Assembly: GCA_012518685.1 (NCBI GenBank) | Contig: JAAYRQ010000138.1 | Location: 1 to 32,085, forward strand | Reading direction: 5' to 3' | From: Syntrophomonadaceae bacterium | GTDB taxonomy: Bacteria; Bacillota; Syntrophomonadia; Syntrophomonadales; Syntrophomonadaceae | DNA length: 32,085 nt | Shown: in pieces, positions 28,203 to 32,085 of the stretch | How the letters are laid out: every line of letters starts with the position of its first letter | Numbering within the stretch: the stretch's first letter is position 1 | Position numbers and translations under genes: made by a program | The notes under the pieces: generated by a model | The model's database searches: none | What the model was told of the DNA's origin: nothing | Seen by the model: the letters and a program-made list of their open reading frames with translations, nothing else

Positions 28203-28272
28203 ATGAAATAGAGGATATATGCTCCTATTTTTATAATTAGTGTTTTTTAGATAATAATGAGGGGGAGTAGCT

Positions 28273-29931
28273 ATGAACCATAATGAGATAATAGTTAATA
28301 TTAATAATCATCCAGATATTAAAGTGAAGAAAAACACTACTATTCTAGATTTTCTAAGCGAAATTGATTATGATAACCAATATCCTATAGTTGCCGCTAC
28401 GGTTAATAATAATTTATGTGAATTAACTACTTCTTTAACCGAAGATGCTTCAATTAATTTGCTAGATATAACGACAGACACTGGGGCTAGGATATATAGG
28501 CGTACTGCTACTTTTATATTAATTAAGGCTGCCTACAATATCTTTCCTAACCGCAGAATAATGATTAAACATGCCTTATCTAATGGGCTATATTGTGAAT
28601 TTATGGATAGGGATACTAATCCAGAAGAGGTTAATCTAATTAAGCAGGAAATGGCGGATATTGTTAAAGATAATGATTTTATAAATAGGCTAGTCTTATC
28701 CAAGGATGAGGCTATCAATATATTTGAAAAACAGGGGCAGGATGATAAAGTGGCCCTATTGAAATTAAGGGATAAGGAAGATATTCATGTCTATGAATTA
28801 AAAGGCTTTTATGAGTATTTTTATGGTTATTTAGCACCAAGTACTAATATAGTAAATGATTTTGACTTGTTTTTTTATAATGATGGCTTAATTATGAGGA
28901 CTCCTGGGGTAAGAGATCCTGATTTTAAAAAGCCTTACAAGGAACAAACCAAGCTAGCAGCTATTTTTAAAGAAGCCAAGAAATGGGCGGATATGCTAGA
29001 AACTCCACATGTGGCAGCTTTGGACAAGAAGATAATTAATAATGAAATAGATGAAATTATTCAGATTAATGAGGCACTACATGAAAAAAAGATTGCCCTA
29101 ATAGCTGATGAAATTTGTGCTGACCAAGATAAAAGGATTATTTTAATTTCGGGACCTTCTTCTTCTGGAAAAACCACTTTTGCGGAACGCTTATTAATTC
29201 AACTAAAAGTAAATGGTAAAAAGCCTATTTCTATTTCTATGGATAATTATTTCGTTGATAGAGAACTGACTCCTTTGGACGAGGAGGGTAATTATAATTT
29301 TGAAGCTTTAGAAGCTTTAAAATTAGAATTATTTAATGAACACTTGATAAGTTTGTTAAATGGGGAAGAAATAACTATGCCCATTTTTAATTTTCACACT
29401 GGCACTACTGAGCCTGAAGGACTTAGGTGTGGGGTTCCCATAGGTGAACCTATTATTATTGAGGGAATCCATGCTTTAAATGATAAATTAACATATAGTA
29501 TTCCAGCTAAAAATAAGTATCGGATATATGTAAGTGCTTTAACCCAGCTCAATGTTGACTATTCTAATCGCATAGCTACAACAGACTGTCGTTTATTAAG
29601 ACGCCTGATAAGGGATAGTAGAACTAGGGGTTATTCAGCTTTGGAGACTATTAGTAGATGGCCTTCGGTAAGAAGGGGTGAGGAAATTAATGTATTTCCC
29701 TTCCAAGAAAATGCCGATATTATGGTTAATACATCTTTAGTATATGAATTAGCCATTATTAAGCCCTATGCAGAAAAATTATTAAATGAAATAGGTAGGG
29801 AACATCCAGAATATGCGGAAGCTCAGAGATTATTAAAATTTTTAAGCTTTTTTAAGGAAGCTAATACTGATAAGATTCCTCCTAATTCTATTTTGCGGGA
29901 ATTTATAGGTGGCAGTTGGTTAAACTGCTAG
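28273..29931 (+). CDS. Nucleoside (uridine) kinase-like protein with N-terminal TGS and ThrRS-editing-like domains
   Basis: C-terminal P-loop 'IILISGPSSSGKTTFAERLLIQLKVNGKKPISISMDNYFVDR' (uridine kinase/PRK). The N-terminal about 230 aa is collinear with the N-terminus of ThrRS in this window. Confidence 0.88.
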   Translation: MNHNEIIVNINNHPDIKVKKNTTILDFLSEIDYDNQYPIVAATVNNNLCELTTSLTEDASINLLDITTDTGARIYRRTATFILIKAAYNIFPNRRIMIKHALSNGLYCEFMDRDTNPEEVNLIKQEMADIVKDNDFINRLVLSKDEAINIFEKQGQDDKVALLKLRDKEDIHVYELKGFYEYFYGYLAPSTNIVNDFDLFFYNDGLIMRTPGVRDPDFKKPYKEQTKLAAIFKEAKKWADMLETPHVAALDKKIINNEIDEIIQINEALHEKKIALIADEICADQDKRIILISGPSSSGKTTFAERLLIQLKVNGKKPISISMDNYFVDRELTPLDEEGNYNFEALEALKLELFNEHLISLLNGEEITMPIFNFHTGTTEPEGLRCGVPIGEPIIIEGIHALNDKLTYSIPAKNKYRIYVSALTQLNVDYSNRIATTDCRLLRRLIRDSRTRGYSALETISRWPSVRRGEEINVFPFQENADIMVNTSLVYELAIIKPYAEKLLNEIGREHPEYAEAQRLLKFLSFFKEANTDKIPPNSILREFIGGSWLNC

Positions 29932-29946
29932 TATTAAGTGGTTCTT

Positions 29947-29978
29947 AACATCAGGTCATTGATCTGATGTTTTTTTTA
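29947..29978 (+). terminator. Rho-independent terminator after the nucleoside kinase
   Basis: aacatcag-gtcattgat-ctgatgtt followed by T-run. Confidence 0.85.
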
Positions 29979-29988
29979 TGTAATTTTA

Positions 29989-30010
29989 TATTAAATATTA
30001 ATATTTAATA
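29989..30010. repeat. 22-bp perfect AT-only palindrome
   Basis: tattaaatatt|aatatttaata, upstream of the acyl-CoA synthetase gene. Confidence 0.85.
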
Positions 30011-30128
30011 ATTTTTGGGATAATATTAATGTAAATTATAACAAAAGGCTTTTTTTATCGAAATATGTAATATTGTGTGATAAACTTTTATATAAATTAA
30101 ATTATTTTTTAAGGAGGATGGAACTATA

Positions 30129-32051
30129 ATGTTTAAGCGTGATCATATGAGAATATGCACAGTACCACAAATGTTTAATGAAACAGTGGTTAGATATGGG
30201 GAAAGAAGATGTCAATGGTTTAAGACTGGACCAACCGAAACTTCCTCCCTAACTTATGATGAAGTCGGCAGAATAGTTAAGGATTTAACTGGTGGCTTAT
30301 TATCATTGGGTATGGCTAAACAAGATAGAGCTGCGATAATGTCATATAATTGCCCTGAGTGGTTATGGGCTGATATGTCTATTCTATGTGCTGGAGCTGT
30401 AACAGTCACTATTTACCCATCGCTCTCGGCGAATGAAATGAAATATATTATTAATAATTCGGATGCTAAATTCTTCTATGTAAGGGATGAAGAAGGTCTT
30501 GATAAGGTATTATCTTGTATTGATGAAATGCCAACTTTGGAAAAAGTAATTGTATTCGATAATAATTGCCCATTACCTGATGACAGTAGATTTATTAACA
30601 TTAATGCTTTAAAGGAATTAGGTCGCAGATATTTACACCAAAATCAATATGCTTATGAAAAGGCGTGGCATAATATAGAAGTTTGGGATTTAGCTACGAT
30701 TATTTATACTTCTGGTACTACGGGTAACCCTAAAGGGGCTATGCATACTCACCAGACTTTTATGAGCGCTTGTCAAGCAGATAATAATAATTTTGCTAAT
30801 GCTGGATATATGATTGATGAGCAGGATGTTAATCTATCCTTTTTACCCCTTTCACATTCTTATGAGAGACAATGTGGACAAATGATTTCCCTTAATGCTG
30901 GTTGTACTATTGCCTATGCTGAAAAACCTCAAACTGTGGTAGCTGATTTTCAAACATTTAGACCTACTTGGTTCTGTTCGGTGCCTAGAATTTTCGAAAG
31001 AATTTATATGGCTATTAGGGATGCAGCTTCTGGAACACCAGAAGGCAAAGCCGCTTTTGAAAAGGCATTAGATATCGGACTTAGGGTAGTTGACACTAGG
31101 GCTGATGAGCATGGCTTTGTGGATATGGGCTTTGATGTTGATATGACAGCTGGTTTGTCAGAAGAACTATTAGCTGAGTATAAGTGGGCTGATGAGGCTA
31201 TTTTCAGTAAGGTTCGGCAAATATTAGGGGGGAATTTCAGGGTATCTTTTTCCGCTTCGGCTGGTTTACCTGCTGATTTATGTAAGGTGTTTATGGCGAT
31301 GGGAATTAGAATATGTGAAGGTTATGGTTTAACCGAAACTATGAATGCAGTAAACTTTAATGATCTTAGGGCAGTTTTGCCTGGCTCAATAGGACCTACT
31401 TTATATCTTTCTGAAGAAAGGTTAGCTGAAGATGGAGAGCTATTAGTTAGAGGTGAAACCGTTTTTATGGGTTATTTTAAAGATCCCGAAGCTACTGCAG
31501 AAGCTTTTACAGAAGATGGTTTTTTCAAAACGGGTGACATAGCTGTCTTAGAGGCTAATAATTATTATCGTATTATTGACCGCAAAAAGAGTATTATGGT
31601 CTTAGATACTGGCAAAAATGTACCCAGGGCAAAGGTGGAAAATAAGTTTTCGACGGCTCGTTATATTGAACAAATATGTGTAGTAGGTGATGATGCAAAA
31701 TTTGTTACTGCGGTGGTAGTTCCTAAGTATGAATATCTCATACAAGTATTGGCATCAGAGGGCATTACCTTCGATAATGAAAAAATAGTATTTGTTGGCG
31801 AAGGTGTGGAAAGGGTATGTGTAAGCGTAGGTGAGGATTTTACGAATCATCCCGAAGTTAGAAAATTGATTGATGAAGATATTGCTAATGCTAATCAAGA
31901 ATTAGAAGGTTTTGAACAGATTAAGAAATATCATATTTCTAAGCGGAGATTTTTAGAGACTTTAGATGAAGTTACTCCTACCCTAAAAAATAAATATAGA
32001 ATTATTATTAAAAACTTCCAAGAGGAAATAGCAGCCTTATATAAAGAGTAA
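30129..32051 (+). CDS. AMP-forming long-chain fatty-acid--CoA ligase (FadD-like)
   Basis: 'TIIYTSGTTGNPKGAMHTHQTF', 'CEGYGLTETMNAVNF', 'GELLVRGETVFMGYFKDPEATAEAFTEDGFFKTGDIAVLEANNYYRIIDRKKSIMVLDTGKNV'. ATG with aaggagg RBS. Confidence 0.93.
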   Translation: MFKRDHMRICTVPQMFNETVVRYGERRCQWFKTGPTETSSLTYDEVGRIVKDLTGGLLSLGMAKQDRAAIMSYNCPEWLWADMSILCAGAVTVTIYPSLSANEMKYIINNSDAKFFYVRDEEGLDKVLSCIDEMPTLEKVIVFDNNCPLPDDSRFININALKELGRRYLHQNQYAYEKAWHNIEVWDLATIIYTSGTTGNPKGAMHTHQTFMSACQADNNNFANAGYMIDEQDVNLSFLPLSHSYERQCGQMISLNAGCTIAYAEKPQTVVADFQTFRPTWFCSVPRIFERIYMAIRDAASGTPEGKAAFEKALDIGLRVVDTRADEHGFVDMGFDVDMTAGLSEELLAEYKWADEAIFSKVRQILGGNFRVSFSASAGLPADLCKVFMAMGIRICEGYGLTETMNAVNFNDLRAVLPGSIGPTLYLSEERLAEDGELLVRGETVFMGYFKDPEATAEAFTEDGFFKTGDIAVLEANNYYRIIDRKKSIMVLDTGKNVPRAKVENKFSTARYIEQICVVGDDAKFVTAVVVPKYEYLIQVLASEGITFDNEKIVFVGEGVERVCVSVGEDFTNHPEVRKLIDEDIANANQELEGFEQIKKYHISKRRFLETLDEVTPTLKNKYRIIIKNFQEEIAALYKE

Positions 32052-32085
32052 TCAAGCTTAGTAGTTTTTAAATGATAAAAGCCTA

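Noticed and set aside
28273-29931. Second (paralogous) threonyl-tRNA synthetase
   Set aside because: Only the N-terminal domains resemble ThrRS. There is no class II catalytic core; the C-terminal part is a P-loop uridine-kinase domain.
1-32085. Mobile elements, prophage, CRISPR array, toxin-antitoxin or defence island
   Set aside because: No transposase/integrase-like protein, no regularly spaced direct repeats and no phage or defence domains were seen. All large ORFs have housekeeping or sporulation assignments.

Overview
AT-rich chromosomal window from an endospore-forming Firmicute, probably Clostridia-like; I cannot name the organism from sequence alone. It is mostly conserved core genome. 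In order: uspA-like gene (- strand); dapB; dpaA-dpaB (dipicolinate synthase); asd-dapG-dapA; RNase J; tepA-ylzJ; uppP; spoIIIE/ftsK; a wHTH + PfkB-like protein; a RodZ-like HTH protein; rimO; pgsA; a small membrane protein plus an FtsH-like M41 protease with a reduced N-terminus; tRNA-Val(GAC) (- strand); ytxC; a short DUF445 protein; thrS; an L20-type leader with infC-rpmI-rplT; a TrmH/SpoU methyltransferase; an unlisted 30-aa YqzL-like ORF; a T-box leader with pheS-pheT; a TGS/ThrRS-like-domain nucleoside kinase; and an AMP-forming acyl-CoA synthetase. I see no mobile element, CRISPR array, prophage or defence island. No clear new multi-gene system is present. The best second-look items are: (i) a wHTH-PfkB protein that appears to have lost its catalytic motifs; (ii) the pairing of a one-TM extracytoplasmic protein with an FtsH-like protease lacking the usual extracytoplasmic domain; (iii) a nucleoside kinase carrying a ThrRS-editing-like domain with all four metal ligands replaced; (iv) a YqzL-like micro-ORF between a promoter and the pheS T-box; (v) an ATC start codon for infC; (vi) sporulation-sigma-like promoters before dpaA and ytxC; (vii) C33 in the tRNA-Val anticodon loop.
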